Source: an uncultured bacterium
GTDB lineage: Bacteria > Pseudomonadota > Alphaproteobacteria > Sphingomonadales > Sphingomonadaceae
Length of the DNA: 60,830 nucleotides
Assembly: GCA_903884945.1 (NCBI GenBank)
Contig: CAISGR010000218.1
Coordinates: 1-60,830 of the forward strand
Direction of reading: 5' to 3'
In this document: positions 1 to 10,287 of the stretch, piece after piece
How positions within the stretch are numbered: the first letter of the stretch is position 1
Layout: each line of letters begins with the position of its first letter
Position numbers and translations under genes: made by a program
Notes under the pieces: generated by a model
The model's database searches: none
What the model was told of the DNA's origin: nothing
What the model saw: only the letters and a program-made list of their open reading frames with translations

Positions 1-688
1 CGAAGCGGGCGGGTGAATCGGCGATGGTGCGCTGCGCGTCGGGCGTGGTGCGATAGCCGTCGCTGCGCTCCCATTTGCCCGACAGCGAGACATAGCCGCT
101 GCCGAGATCGGGGGTGAGGCTGGCGGTGACGTTCTGTGCATTGAAGCTGCCATAGAAGGCGCTGCCCGAGACGAGCGGCAGATCGGCGCGGGTCGCGCTG
201 GCCAGTTCGATCGTGCCGGCGACCGCGCCGGCGCCGAACGGGCCCGATCCGCCCCCGCGCGTGATGCGCACGCCCGAGAAGCGGTCTGCGACGAGTGCGT
301 TGAACGGGATATAGCCGAAAAAGGGATCGGCGAGCGGCACGCCGTCGAGCAGTACCAGCGCCCGGCTCGAGGCATTGCCGCCGAGCGCACGCAGCGTGAC
401 GCCCTGGGCCGAAGGGTTGGCCGAGCGGCTGTCCGACCGGCGGAACTGCTGCAGCCCCGCCACATCGGCGAGCACATCCTCCAGCCGACCCGATGCATCG
501 CCGGTCAGCCGGTCGCGGCCGATCTCCACCGTGCTATAGGCCGGCGTCCCCGGTGGCAGCGGCAGCCCGCTCCCCAGCACCACGATATCCTCCGACGCCC
601 CCGGCACCGATGGCCCAGCCGCCGCCTGACCCAGCGCCGGATATGGAACCAGCAGCGCGAGTAGAGGCAGGCCGTAAATGGAGCGCAC
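1..688 (-). CDS. TonB-dependent receptor, N-terminal part (runs off left edge)
   Basis: Reading leftward from a GTG at 688, the protein opens with a signal peptide (VRSIYGLPLLALLVPYPALG, then QAAA) and a plug domain. The plug contains LEDVLADVAGLQQFRR, QGVTLRALGGNASSRALVLL, DGVPLADPFFG and VRITRGGGSGPFGAGAVAGT, all typical of BtuB-like TonB receptors. The barrel starts around residue 160 and is cut by the window edge. Such proteins import siderophores, cobalamin, sugars or other large substrates across the outer membrane using TonB energy. The substrate cannot be told from this part. It is codirectional with kdpE, 182 bp upstream, but probably has its own promoter. No in-frame ATG precedes the signal peptide, so GTG is the best start. 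Confidence 0.85.
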   Translation of the reverse strand, partial: MRSIYGLPLLALLVPYPALGQAAAGPSVPGASEDIVVLGSGLPLPPGTPAYSTVEIGRDRLTGDASGRLEDVLADVAGLQQFRRSDSRSANPSAQGVTLRALGGNASSRALVLLDGVPLADPFFGYIPFNALVADRFSGVRITRGGGSGPFGAGAVAGTIELASATRADLPLVSGSAFYGSFNAQNVTASLTPDLGSGYVSLSGKWERSDGYRTTPDAQRTIADSPARF

Positions 689-746
689 CGGCGAAATCCC
701 GTCCCAGAGTATTATCGGCGCATCCTATACGATTCGGGATGCGTCG

Positions 747-774
747 GGCGCCGGCCTAGAGGCTTTCCGGCGCC
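747..774. repeat. 8-bp inverted repeat between kdpE and the TonB receptor gene
   Basis: GGCGCCGG at 747-754 and CCGGCGCC at 767-774 flank a 12-nt loop. No T-tract follows on either strand, so it is either a weak factor-assisted terminator for kdpE or a chance GC palindrome. The rest of 689-870 shows nothing I can name. Confidence 0.3.
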
Positions 775-870
775 GGCGCCACATGATCGGCGATGCGATC
801 CGTCGCAATATCCGAGTTCGCCATATTCGAATTCGATCGTCTTTCCCCCGCCCGGTCGGCGCCGTCCCGC

Positions 871-1560
871 CTAGCGCGCGCCGGTCAGCCGATATCCGAC
901 GCCGATCTCGTTGCGGATGATCGTCGGCCGGGCCGGATCCTGTTCGAGCTTCTGGCGCAGGTTCCGCACCACGATGCGCAGATATTCGACCCGGCTTTCA
1001 TGCGCCGGGCCCCACACGTCGCGGAGCAGCTGGGCATGACCGACGATCCGGTCCGGTCGCTTCGCCAGCTCGGCGAGCACCCCATATTCCTTGGGCGAAA
1101 GATGGACCTCCTCCCCGCCGCGCAGCACCCGGCGATGATCGAGATCGATGATCACGTCACCGATCGTCAGCACCGCCTGGGGCGTCTGGTCCGAGAGCCG
1201 GTGGCGGAGCGCCGTACGGATGCGCGCAAGAAGTTCCTCGGTATCGAACGGCTTGGTCAGGTAATCGTCGGCACCCAGATCGAGCGCAGCGACCTTCTCG
1301 GCGGTATCCTCGCGCGCGGAGACGACGATCAGCGTCGCCCCGCGCGCCTTGATCAGCTGGATCAGCTCGAGACCGTCACGGTCGGGCAGCCCCAGATCGA
1401 GCAGGACGATATCCGGCTTGTCGATATCCAGCAGCGACAGGCCTTCGCGCGCCGTCGCCGCCTCACCGGCCTTGTAGCCGGCCCGCTCGGCCGCGACGCG
1501 TAGCAGCCGGCGAATATGGGCGTCGTCCTCGACGATCAGGACCTTGGCAGCAATCGGCAT
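871..1560 (-). CDS. kdpE: KdpE, OmpR-family response regulator of potassium uptake
   Basis: This 229-aa protein has a receiver domain (acidic pocket EDD at 11-13, phospho-acceptor Asp55 in VLLDLGLP, Lys103 in LTKPF) and a C-terminal winged-helix domain ending VGVGYRL. It is expected to be phosphorylated by KdpD and to activate the kdp promoter when potassium is scarce. It starts 10 nt after the kdpC stop, so it is the last gene of the kdp transcript. Unusually, it is separated from its kinase gene, which is divergent at the other end of the operon. Assignment to KdpE rather than another OmpR regulator rests on strong KdpE-like sequence plus operon position. Confidence 0.93.
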   Translation of the reverse strand: MPIAAKVLIVEDDAHIRRLLRVAAERAGYKAGEAATAREGLSLLDIDKPDIVLLDLGLPDRDGLELIQLIKARGATLIVVSAREDTAEKVAALDLGADDYLTKPFDTEELLARIRTALRHRLSDQTPQAVLTIGDVIIDLDHRRVLRGGEEVHLSPKEYGVLAELAKRPDRIVGHAQLLRDVWGPAHESRVEYLRIVVRNLRQKLEQDPARPTIIRNEIGVGYRLTGAR

Positions 1561-1570
1561 GACCGCCGTC

Positions 1571-2152
1571 TTAGGGATGCGCGGTCGCCCGGTCGAGCGC
1601 CCGGTTCAGGGCGAGGACATTGACGCGCGGCTCGCCGAGAAAGCCGAGCAGCGGGTGATCCGTCTGCGCCTCGACCAGCGCGCGGACGGCATCAGGCGCA
1701 AGCCCACGCGCCCTGGCGACGCGATCGACCTGATAAAAAGCCGCCTCGGGGCTGAGATCGGGATCCAGTCCCGAGGCGGAGGTGGTCACCAGATCGGCGG
1801 GAACCAATTTGCCTGGTGAAGGGGGATTGGCGGCAACGTCCGCCTTGACCCGGTCGGCGAGCGCCTGGGACGTCGGGCCGAGGTTCGAGCCGGACGAGAC
1901 GCTGGCGTCATAACCCTTGCCGGCGGCGGACGGGCGGCCGTGGAAATAGCGATCGGTGGCGAAGGACTGGCCGATCAGTTCGGAGCCGATGACCTTGCCC
2001 TTCTCCGTAATCAGGCTGCCATTCGCCTGGGACGTAAACAGGACCTGCCCGATGCCGGTGAGCGCGAGCGGATAGGCGAGCCCGAGCAGAAGCGCGAAGG
2101 CGATGGTCAGCGCGATGGCGGGGCGGAGAGCGGTCTTGAGGTCGGTAAGCAT
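1571..2152 (-). CDS. kdpC: KdpC, subunit of the Kdp potassium-transporting ATPase
   Basis: The protein has 193 aa, the usual KdpC length. One N-terminal membrane helix (about 12-32, IALTIAFALLLGLAYPLAL) is followed by a periplasmic domain with family motifs: IGSELIGQ, YFHGRPSA, GSNLGPTS, PADLVTTSASGLDPDLSPEAA and QVDRVARARGL. KdpC stabilises the KdpA-KdpB complex. A 132-bp gap carrying palindromic repeats separates it from kdpB, which is longer than usual within a kdp operon. Confidence 0.96.
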   Translation of the reverse strand: MLTDLKTALRPAIALTIAFALLLGLAYPLALTGIGQVLFTSQANGSLITEKGKVIGSELIGQSFATDRYFHGRPSAAGKGYDASVSSGSNLGPTSQALADRVKADVAANPPSPGKLVPADLVTTSASGLDPDLSPEAAFYQVDRVARARGLAPDAVRALVEAQTDHPLLGFLGEPRVNVLALNRALDRATAHP

Positions 2153-2174
2153 TCTGGGTTCCTTCCTTCTCGTT

Positions 2175-2276
2175 CCCCGGCAATGGCCGGGGCCCAGTCA
2201 GGGGCAGTGGAAACGGATGAAGCGCGTCGTAACTCGGGCCTTCCCGACGGGGCCCCGGCCTTTGCCGGCGGCCCCG
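2175..2276. repeat. Paired GC-rich palindromes in the kdpB-kdpC gap
   Basis: CCCCGGC-aatg-GCCGGGG lies at 2175-2192, and a related CCGGC-cttt-GCCGG core surrounded by GGGGCC/GGCCCC lies at about 2250-2276. The pair sits inside an operon and has no T-tract. It looks like a REP-type repeat doublet that could stabilise or trim the polycistronic mRNA. Confidence 0.6.
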
Positions 2277-2284
2277 CGCGGGGT

Positions 2285-4315
<2,031 letters not shown>

Positions 4316-4330
4316 CAGAAGTCTCCAAGC

Positions 4331-4465
4331 CCCTCTCCCAGCGGGAGAGGGAGGGCCCCGCTCGGCGCAGCCGAGTGGGAAGATGAGGGCGAAGCGTGGA
4401 AGGAGATCACCCTCACCCTCCCGCCGCTTCGCGGCTCGCTCCTTCTCCGGTCGGGAGAAGGGCTG
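4331..4465. repeat. Cluster of palindromic repeats in the kdpA-kdpB gap
   Basis: CCCTCTCCC-agc-GGGAGAGGG lies at 4331-4351 and CTCGGC-gca-GCCGAG at 4361-4375. An inverted counterpart of the first repeat (CCTTCTCC...GGGAGAAGG) lies near 4439-4465. The arrangement of two oppositely oriented palindromes about 110 bp apart resembles a REP doublet. It lies within the kdp transcript. Confidence 0.6.
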
Positions 4466-4478
4466 TGATCGAACCGGC

Positions 4479-6182
4479 TCATGAGAGGTGGCCGCTGATC
4501 ATCGCGAGATGATCGGCGATCGGCCCAAGCGCGAGGCTCGGAAGGAAGGTCAGGCCGCCCATGATCAGGATGATGCCGATCAGCAGGCCGACCCAGAGCG
4601 GACCGGTCGTCGGGAAGGAGCCCGACGATGGCGGGGTGTATTTCTTCGCCGCGAGGCTGCCGGCGATCGCCAGCATCGGCACGATCATGAAGAACCTGCC
4701 GCCCCACATCGCGATGCCGAGCAGCGCGTTGTAGAAGGGCGTGCCCGCGGTCAGGCCCGCAAAGGCCGAGCCGTTGTTCGCCGTGGCGGAACTGAAAGCA
4801 TAGAGGATCTCCGAAAAGCCATGCGGCCCCTTGTTGAGCGGCCCGGCGAGACCGGCCGGCACGACCGAGGCGATCATCGTGCCGCCCAGGATCAGCAGCG
4901 GCAGCACCGCGATGGCCAGCACCGCGAACTTCACCTCGCGCCCCTCGATCTTCTTGCCGACATATTCGGGCGTGCGGCCGACCATCAGCCCGGCGACGAA
5001 CACCGCGAGGATGGCGAAGAGCAGGAAGCCGTAGATACCCGCGCCGACGCCGCCGACGACGATCTCGCCGAGTTGCATATTGATCAGCGGGATCATGCCG
5101 CCCAGCGCCGTGAAGCTGTCATGCATCGCGTTCACCGCGCCGCACGATGCGGCCGTGGTGACGCTGGCGAACAGGGACGAGGCGGCGATACCGAAGCGGA
5201 CCTCCTTGCCCTCCATATTGCCGCCAGCGACCTGGAGGTGATGCAGGACCGGGTTGCCCGCGGCCTCCTGCCAATAGGCGACGCTCGTGCCGGCGACGAA
5301 GATCAGGAGCATGGCCGCGAGGATCGCCCAGCCCTGCCGGGTGTTGCCGACTGCCTTGCCGAAGGTCCAGGTGAGCCCGACGCCGATCAGGAAGATCGAG
5401 AGCATCTGGATCAGATTGGTCAGCGCGGTCGGATTTTCGAACGGATGCGCGCTGTTGGCGTTGAAGAAGCCGCCACCGTTGGTGCCGAGCATCTTGATCG
5501 CTTCCTGCGACGCGACCGGGCCAAGCGCGATGGTCTGCTTGGCGCCTTCCAGCGTGGTTGCGTCGACCGACTGGACGAAGGTCTGCGGCACGCCGCTCCA
5601 GATCAGATAAAGGGCATAGACGATCGAAATCGGCAGCAGCAGATAAAGGGTGATCCGCGTGGTATCGGCCCAGAAATTGCCGATCGCCTTGGCCTCGCGC
5701 CGGGCGAAGCCGCGGAACAGCGCGAAGGCGAGCGCGATGCCGGTCGCGGCCGAGAGGAAATTGTGGATCACCAGCCCGAACATCTGGCTGAAATTCGAGA
5801 GAGCGACCTCGCCCGAATACCATTGCCAGTTGGTGTTGGTGGTGAAGCTGATCGCGATGTTCCACGCGCCATCCGGCGCGATGCCGGGAAAGCCGCGGGG
5901 ATTCATCGGCAGCAGATCCTGGAAGCGGACCACGAAATAGGTGAGGACCAGCAGCGCCAGGTTGAACGCGACCATATGCACCGCGTACCGGCGCCAGCTC
6001 TGCTCCGCCTTGGGATCGATCCCGCCCAGCTTGTAGAAGCCCTTTTCGATCGGCCCGAGGACCGCATGCAGCGGGGTGCGGCGGCCTTCGTAGAGCGCGA
6101 ACAGCCACAGCCCCATCGGCTTGGCGAGCGCGACGAGTATGATGATGAAGAGGGCGATCAGCCCCCAGCCCTGAAATGTCAT
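4479..6182 (-). CDS. kdpA: KdpA, potassium-channel-like subunit
   Basis: This 567-aa protein (about 557 in E. coli) has ten or so membrane helices. It shows the four degenerate selectivity-filter repeats of the family, including [29 protein letters not shown] and [11 protein letters not shown]. It is the potassium-selecting and translocating subunit, carrying K+ to the KdpB coupling site. The ATG at 6182 lies 13 nt after the kdpF stop, placing it second in the canonical F-A-B-C order. Confidence 0.97.
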   Translation of the reverse strand: MTFQGWGLIALFIIILVALAKPMGLWLFALYEGRRTPLHAVLGPIEKGFYKLGGIDPKAEQSWRRYAVHMVAFNLALLVLTYFVVRFQDLLPMNPRGFPGIAPDGAWNIAISFTTNTNWQWYSGEVALSNFSQMFGLVIHNFLSAATGIALAFALFRGFARREAKAIGNFWADTTRITLYLLLPISIVYALYLIWSGVPQTFVQSVDATTLEGAKQTIALGPVASQEAIKMLGTNGGGFFNANSAHPFENPTALTNLIQMLSIFLIGVGLTWTFGKAVGNTRQGWAILAAMLLIFVAGTSVAYWQEAAGNPVLHHLQVAGGNMEGKEVRFGIAASSLFASVTTAASCGAVNAMHDSFTALGGMIPLINMQLGEIVVGGVGAGIYGFLLFAILAVFVAGLMVGRTPEYVGKKIEGREVKFAVLAIAVLPLLILGGTMIASVVPAGLAGPLNKGPHGFSEILYAFSSATANNGSAFAGLTAGTPFYNALLGIAMWGGRFFMIVPMLAIAGSLAAKKYTPPSSGSFPTTGPLWVGLLIGIILIMGGLTFLPSLALGPIADHLAMISGHLS

Positions 6183-6195
6183 GGCGTGAACCCGA

Positions 6196-6285
6196 TCAGA
6201 AGCGCTCGGGCCGCAGGAGCACGGCCACGAGGTACAGGAGGAGGAGGGCGGCGGTGATCGCGGCCAGCGCGAGGTGGAGCGTCAT
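6196..6285 (-). CDS. kdpF: KdpF, small stabilising peptide of the Kdp complex
   Basis: This 29-aa hydrophobic peptide begins MTLHLAL and ends LLRPERF, the usual KdpF layout of a single helix followed by a positively charged R-P-E tail. KdpF binds KdpA-KdpB in the membrane and stabilises the complex. It sits immediately upstream of kdpA, and its ATG is 4 nt after the stop of the preceding 27-aa peptide. Confidence 0.88.
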   Translation of the reverse strand: MTLHLALAAITAALLLLYLVAVLLRPERF

Positions 6286-6289
6286 GACG

Positions 6290-6373
6290 TCAGGCCTCGT
6301 CGCACAGGCGGATATAGGCGAGCGTGAGCAGGAACAGCCCAAGAAGCGCGCCGAGCCACAAAATGTCGGTCAT
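6290..6373 (-). CDS. 27-aa single-helix membrane peptide leading the kdp operon
   Basis: The peptide begins MTDILWLGAL, continues as one hydrophobic helix and ends with the charged tail IRLCDEA. It has a good ribosome-binding site (AAGGGGA, 6-7 nt before the ATG) and is followed 4 nt later by kdpF. Size, hydrophobicity and spacing argue for a translated gene. Similar tiny genes with a Y-x-R-x-C-D-type tail occur ahead of kdpF in other bacteria, as far as I recall. Its function is unknown; a second KdpF-like helper or a translational leader are both possible. Confidence 0.72.
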   Translation of the reverse strand: MTDILWLGALLGLFLLTLAYIRLCDEA

Positions 6374-6811
6374 ATGGAATCCCCTTCGGGCCCGGGGCCC
6401 GTTTCGTTGTTTACAGACGCCACTAGAAGCTCTTGAAAACACGGCGGGCGTCGTACGCGACCCGCGATCCGGACATCGGGAGGCTATGCCGGGAGCGAGA
6501 TCCTGGCTCTACGTAGTCTCCCCGACGCACGCGCTGCGCGGCGCGACGCCGGGAGACGACGAGAGCGAGGAAGCCTTGCACAAGCACAGGCAGCCCGGCG
6601 CGGGCGCCGGGCCATGGAATATAGATCATGGAGCTTATGCCTCCGATGGTCCGGCGCGAACTGACCGGGTCGGAAGGGCAGATAGGCGTGCGGTGCGTTA
6701 AGGTGCGACGGCGAATGCTGCGCACGGGCGTTAAGGTCGCATATAGACCGGGCCAGGGGCGTGGCGTTTCGTGGAGGCGCGGGTCATATCGCGTCAGGCT
6801 CCCGCCTGTAT

Positions 6812-6850
6812 CTGCCGCCCTCCCTCCAGCGGGGGGAGCGAGGGCAGCGG
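6812..6850. repeat. REP-like imperfect hairpin upstream of kdpD
   Basis: CTGCCGCCCTCCCTCC is followed by AGC and GGGGGGAGCGAGGGCAGCGG, giving an imperfect palindrome like those in the kdp gaps. If kdpD were read from the upstream GTG at 6761, this repeat would be translated, which argues against that start. Confidence 0.5.
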
Positions 6851-6922
6851 TGGGCGCGACGAGTCATCCGGCGTGCCGGCGCACGCTCCAACGCCTTTCC
6901 GACGGGAAGGGACCAGAGAAGT

Positions 6923-6930
6923 AAGGAAGG
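6923..6930 (+). promoter_or_regulatory. Ribosome-binding site that fixes an ATT start for kdpD
   Basis: AAGGAAGG lies 4 nt before the ATT at 6935. Between the GTG at 6761 and this point, the kdpD frame has no ATG, GTG or TTG. KdpD-type homology (SEKRPSPDALLR...) begins exactly at the ATT. Confidence 0.65.
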
Positions 6931-6934
6931 CGCG

Positions 6935-9562
6935 ATTAGCGAGAAACGCCCCTCCCCCGATGCCCTGCTCCGCGCCGCGGAGCGCGAGGCGCGCGGGCAG
7001 CTGAAGATCTTCCTCGGGGCCGCCCCGGGGGTCGGCAAGACCTATGAGATGCTGAACGAGGGCGCCGCGCGGCTCCGCGCGGGGACCGACGTGGTCGTCG
7101 GCGTGGTCGAGACGCATGGCCGGGCCGAAACCGAGGCGCTGGTCGCGCCGTTCGAAGTGATCCCGCGCCGCACGATCGATTATCGCGGCCAGACGCTCAC
7201 CGAGATGGACCTCGATGCGATCCTTGCGCGCCACCCCGCGCTCGTGCTGGTCGACGAACTCGCCCACAGCAATGTCGAGGGCAGTCGCCACCCCAAGCGC
7301 TGGCAGGATATCCAGGAACTGCTCGACGCGGGGATCGACGTCTTCTCGACGCTCAACATCCAGCATGTCGAGAGCCTCAACGACGTGGTGGCGAGCTTCA
7401 CCCGGGTGCGGGTGCGCGAGACGGTGCCCGACAGCGTGCTGGAAGACGCCGAGGTCGAGGTGGTCGACATTCCGCCCGACGAGCTGATCGAGCGGCTGAA
7501 GGACGGCAAGGTCTATATCCCGGCCGAGGCGACGCGCGCGCTCGGGCACTTCTTCTCCAAGGCGAACCTGTCGGCGCTGCGCGAGATGGCGTTGCGCCGG
7601 GCGGCGATGAGCGTCGACCGGCAGATGCTCGACCATCTCGACGCGAGCGCCCTGCCCGGCGCCTTTGCCGCGGGCGAGCGCGTGCTGGTCGCGGTGAGCG
7701 AGTTGCCCGGCGCCGAAGCGCTGGTGCGCACGACCAAGCGGCTCGCGGATGCGCTGCGCGCACCCTGGACCGCCGTCTATATCGAGACGCCGCGCGCCGA
7801 GGATTTCGGCACCGAGGAGAAGGCGCGGATCGCCTCGACGCTGCGCCTCGCCGCGAGCCTGGGCGCGACGATCGCGACCGTCCCGGCGGAAAGCGTGATC
7901 GAGGGCCTGCGGGCCCAGGTGGAGGGCATGCGCGCGACCCAGCTGGTGATCGGCAAATCCCGACGGAGCTGGTGGTTCGAGCTGCGGCACGGCTCGGTCG
8001 TCGAGCAGATGCTGCGCAGCGTCGACGGCCTCGCCATCCACGTCATTCCCGCCATCGCGGCACCACCGCGACGGGGACTGGCGGCGTTGCGGTGGAAGGC
8101 GCGGCCGGCAGCCTATGCCGGCGTGGTCGCACTGGTCGCGGCGACGACCTTGCTGGCCCATGTCATCCAGCCGCTGATCGGCACCGGATCGATCGACCTC
8201 ATCTATCTGCTGCCGGTGATCATTGCCGCGAGCCGGTACGGCCTCAGACCGGGGCTGGCGGCGGGCATCCTGGCAGCGCTCGCCTTCAACTTCTTCTTCC
8301 TGCCGCCGCTCTACACCTTCACGATCGCTGATCCGCAGAGCGTGGTAACGGTGATGATCCTGATCGGCATTGCCGCCTTCACCAGCCGGCTGACGGGGAG
8401 CATGCGTTCGCGCGCCGCGATCGGGGTGCGCAGCGCGCGGGAGAACGCGGCGCTCGCGGCCTTTGCCCAGGCGCTGACGCGCATGTCCGACGCGCAGAGC
8501 ACGGCCGACACGGTCTGCGAGGAGGTCGCGCGCCTGCTCGACGTCAATGCCGTGCTGCTGGCGGAGCGCGATGGCGGGCAGCCGGAGATCGTCGCTGCGG
8601 CACCCGAGGCAAGCGCGCTGACGCCGATCGACCGCGCCGCCGCCGACTGGGCGTTCAAGCGCGGCGAGACGGCCGGCTATGGCACGGTGACGCTCAACGC
8701 CTCGGACTGGCAGTTCCATCCCCTCAAGACTTCGCTCGGCGTTCTCGCGGTGCTGGGCGTCGCGCGAAACGACGGCGGCGATCCGGTGCCTTCCGATCGG
8801 GCGGTGCTGCTCTCGACCCTGGTCGGCCAGGCCTCGCTCGCGCACGAGCGGCTGCGGCTCGAGGACGAGATGCGCGAGCTGTCGGTCCTGAAGGAACGCG
8901 ACCGGCTGCGTGCCGTGCTGCTCTCCTCGCTCGGGCACGACCTGCGCACGCCGCTGACCGCCGTGACCAGCGCGATCGAGGGGGTGGCCGCCGAACATCC
9001 CGATTCGCCCTCCATCCCGGTGGCGCGGGCCGAGGTGCAGAGGCTGCGGCGGTTTCTCGACAATCTGCTCGACATGGTGCGGCTCGACAGCGGCGCCCTG
9101 AAGCTCTCGATCGAGCCGATCGACCTGACCGACGCGGTGAGCGGCGCGATTCACGACCTGCGCGACCTGCTGCGCGGCAAGCATATCGATTTCCAGGTGC
9201 CGGCGAACCTGCCGCTGGTCCGCGCGGACGCGACGCTGCTCCACCACATCCTGATCAACCTGCTGGTCAATTCCGCCCAGCATGGCGGCGCGACGGGCAC
9301 GATCACGATCGAGGGACGGCGGACGACCGACGCCGTGCTCCTGGCGATTCGCGACGATGGCCCCGGCCTGCCGCTGCCGGACCGGGATATTTTCGAGATC
9401 TTCACGCGCGGCGCCGGCAGCGACCGCGAGGGCGGCAGCGGGCTCGGGCTGGCGATCGTCAAGGGTTTCGCCGATGCGATGGGGGTCGGCGTGGCGGCGC
9501 GCAATCACCCCGATGGGGGCGCGGTCTTCACGCTCGACTTCCACGACCTGGCGGCGGTGTAA
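6935..9562 (+). CDS. kdpD: KdpD, potassium-limitation sensor histidine kinase
   Basis: From the proposed ATT start the protein has 875 aa. An N-terminal KdpD domain carries Walker A GAAPGVGKT (about 28-36) and LVLVDELAH. It is followed by a USP-like domain, a four-helix DUF4118 membrane block (IDLIYLLPVIIAASRYG), a GAF domain, the phospho-acceptor His668 (LGHDLRTPLT) and an ATPase domain (NLLVNSAQHG, DDGPGLP, GSGLGLAIVKG). It phosphorylates KdpE. It is divergent from the operon it controls. The only other in-frame start is GTG 6761, which would add 58 arginine-rich residues translated from a repeat and is unlikely. A strong terminator follows. Confidence 0.95.
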   Translation: MSEKRPSPDALLRAAEREARGQLKIFLGAAPGVGKTYEMLNEGAARLRAGTDVVVGVVETHGRAETEALVAPFEVIPRRTIDYRGQTLTEMDLDAILARHPALVLVDELAHSNVEGSRHPKRWQDIQELLDAGIDVFSTLNIQHVESLNDVVASFTRVRVRETVPDSVLEDAEVEVVDIPPDELIERLKDGKVYIPAEATRALGHFFSKANLSALREMALRRAAMSVDRQMLDHLDASALPGAFAAGERVLVAVSELPGAEALVRTTKRLADALRAPWTAVYIETPRAEDFGTEEKARIASTLRLAASLGATIATVPAESVIEGLRAQVEGMRATQLVIGKSRRSWWFELRHGSVVEQMLRSVDGLAIHVIPAIAAPPRRGLAALRWKARPAAYAGVVALVAATTLLAHVIQPLIGTGSIDLIYLLPVIIAASRYGLRPGLAAGILAALAFNFFFLPPLYTFTIADPQSVVTVMILIGIAAFTSRLTGSMRSRAAIGVRSARENAALAAFAQALTRMSDAQSTADTVCEEVARLLDVNAVLLAERDGGQPEIVAAAPEASALTPIDRAAADWAFKRGETAGYGTVTLNASDWQFHPLKTSLGVLAVLGVARNDGGDPVPSDRAVLLSTLVGQASLAHERLRLEDEMRELSVLKERDRLRAVLLSSLGHDLRTPLTAVTSAIEGVAAEHPDSPSIPVARAEVQRLRRFLDNLLDMVRLDSGALKLSIEPIDLTDAVSGAIHDLRDLLRGKHIDFQVPANLPLVRADATLLHHILINLLVNSAQHGGATGTITIEGRRTTDAVLLAIRDDGPGLPLPDRDIFEIFTRGAGSDREGGSGLGLAIVKGFADAMGVGVAARNHPDGGAVFTLDFHDLAAV

Positions 9563-9575
9563 CCCGCCGCCGCCG

Positions 9576-9604
9576 CCCCGACGCCGGCATGGCGTGGGGG
9601 TTTT
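9576..9604 (+). terminator. Rho-independent terminator of kdpD
   Basis: CCCC-G-ACGCC, loop GGCAT, GGCGT-GGGG(G), then TTTT at 9601-9604. It starts 13 nt after the kdpD stop. Confidence 0.8.
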
Positions 9605-9622
9605 CGGTCTGTCTGGAAGAAG

Positions 9623-9699
9623 TGGCGCGCCCGGAACGATTCGAACGTCCGACCCTCAGATTCGTAGTCTGATGCTCTATCCAGCTGAGCTACGGGCGC
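9623..9699 (-). tRNA. tRNA-Arg(ACG)
   Basis: The minus strand gives a full cloverleaf. The acceptor GCGCCCG pairs with CGGGCGC, the anticodon arm is TCAGA-CTACGAA-TCTGA with anticodon ACG, the T-loop is TTCGAAT, and the 3' CCA is encoded at 9623-9625. The first anticodon A is normally deaminated to inosine by TadA, so it reads CGU, CGC and CGA. The length is 77 nt. Confidence 0.96.
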
Positions 9700-9782
9700 C
9701 TGGGAAGTGGGCACATAGAGGCGTCTTTCCGGGAGCGCAAGTGCGTTGCGCACGGCTTCTTCACGGCATAGAGCGACAGGCG

Positions 9783-10283
9783 ATGAAACACCCCCTCACC
9801 CTCGCCTGCCTCGCCCTCCTGAGCGGCTGCGCCGAGCAGGGGGCGACACATTTTCCCTCGCTGCTGCCACGCCCGATCGAATCGCGCAGCACCGCCGAAC
9901 CCGAATCACCCCCGCCCGCCGTCGCGACGCCCGATCCGGCGACCGATGCGAAGCTGGTGCCGCTCAAGGCAGCGCTGGACGATTCGGCCAAGGGGTTCGA
10001 TCCGGCCGCCGTCCGCGCCGAACAGCTCGCGGCGGCGGCGAAGGGGCAACCAGCGGGAAGCGAAGGCTGGATCAGCGCCCAATCGGCGCTCGCCGAGCTC
10101 GACGGCTATCGCGCGACCACTTCCGCGACGCTGACCGATATCGAGGAGATGGCGATCGAACGCGCAGCGGCCCTGCAGCCCAGCTATCCGGCGATCGAAG
10201 CGCTGCGCGCTGCCGCTGAAGCCCAATTGTCCGCGCAATCAGCCCGGATCAGCGCAATCCAGGCGATGCTCCCCGAGGCCTGA
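9783..10283 (+). CDS. Small predicted lipoprotein, unknown function
   Basis: The product has 166 aa with a short lipoprotein signal MKHPLTLACLALLSGC; the lipobox LSGC gives a lipidated Cys at residue 16. A proline-rich linker (about 25-50) precedes an Ala/Glu-rich helical region with no motif I recognise. It ends 4 bp from the convergent end of the neighbouring MFS/spermidine-synthase-like gene. The ATG at 9783 is chosen because it begins the signal sequence directly. Confidence 0.75.
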   Translation: MKHPLTLACLALLSGCAEQGATHFPSLLPRPIESRSTAEPESPPPAVATPDPATDAKLVPLKAALDDSAKGFDPAAVRAEQLAAAAKGQPAGSEGWISAQSALAELDGYRATTSATLTDIEEMAIERAAALQPSYPAIEALRAAAEAQLSAQSARISAIQAMLPEA

Positions 10284-10287
10284 ACCG

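Larger units (their letters stand above)
6374..6934. promoter_or_regulatory. Divergent kdp control region (561 bp, no convincing gene)
   Basis: This region separates the kdp operon from kdpD and should hold both promoters. Visible structure: a palindrome GGGCCCGGGGCCC at 6388-6400; a TTTACA hexamer at 6410-6415, resembling half of the E. coli KdpE box; a hairpin with outer arms GTCTCCC (6516-6522) and GGGAGAC (6551-6557); a direct repeat GCGTTAAGGT at 6695-6704 and 6728-6737; and a GC-rich imperfect hairpin at 6812-6850. Short open frames here lack coding character. Which elements bind KdpE cannot be decided by eye. Confidence 0.55.

Noticed and set aside
6423..6725. Small minus-strand frame in the kdp control region
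   Set aside because: There is no ribosome-binding site, the composition is Arg/Ser-rich, and it overlaps likely promoter elements.
6761..6934. GTG 6761 as the kdpD start
   Set aside because: It would translate a palindromic repeat into 58 arginine-rich residues, and it has no better ribosome-binding site than the ATT at 6935.
6794..9544. Open frame opposite kdpD
   Set aside because: KdpD domains are intact on the plus strand; the reverse frame has no motif and follows GC bias.
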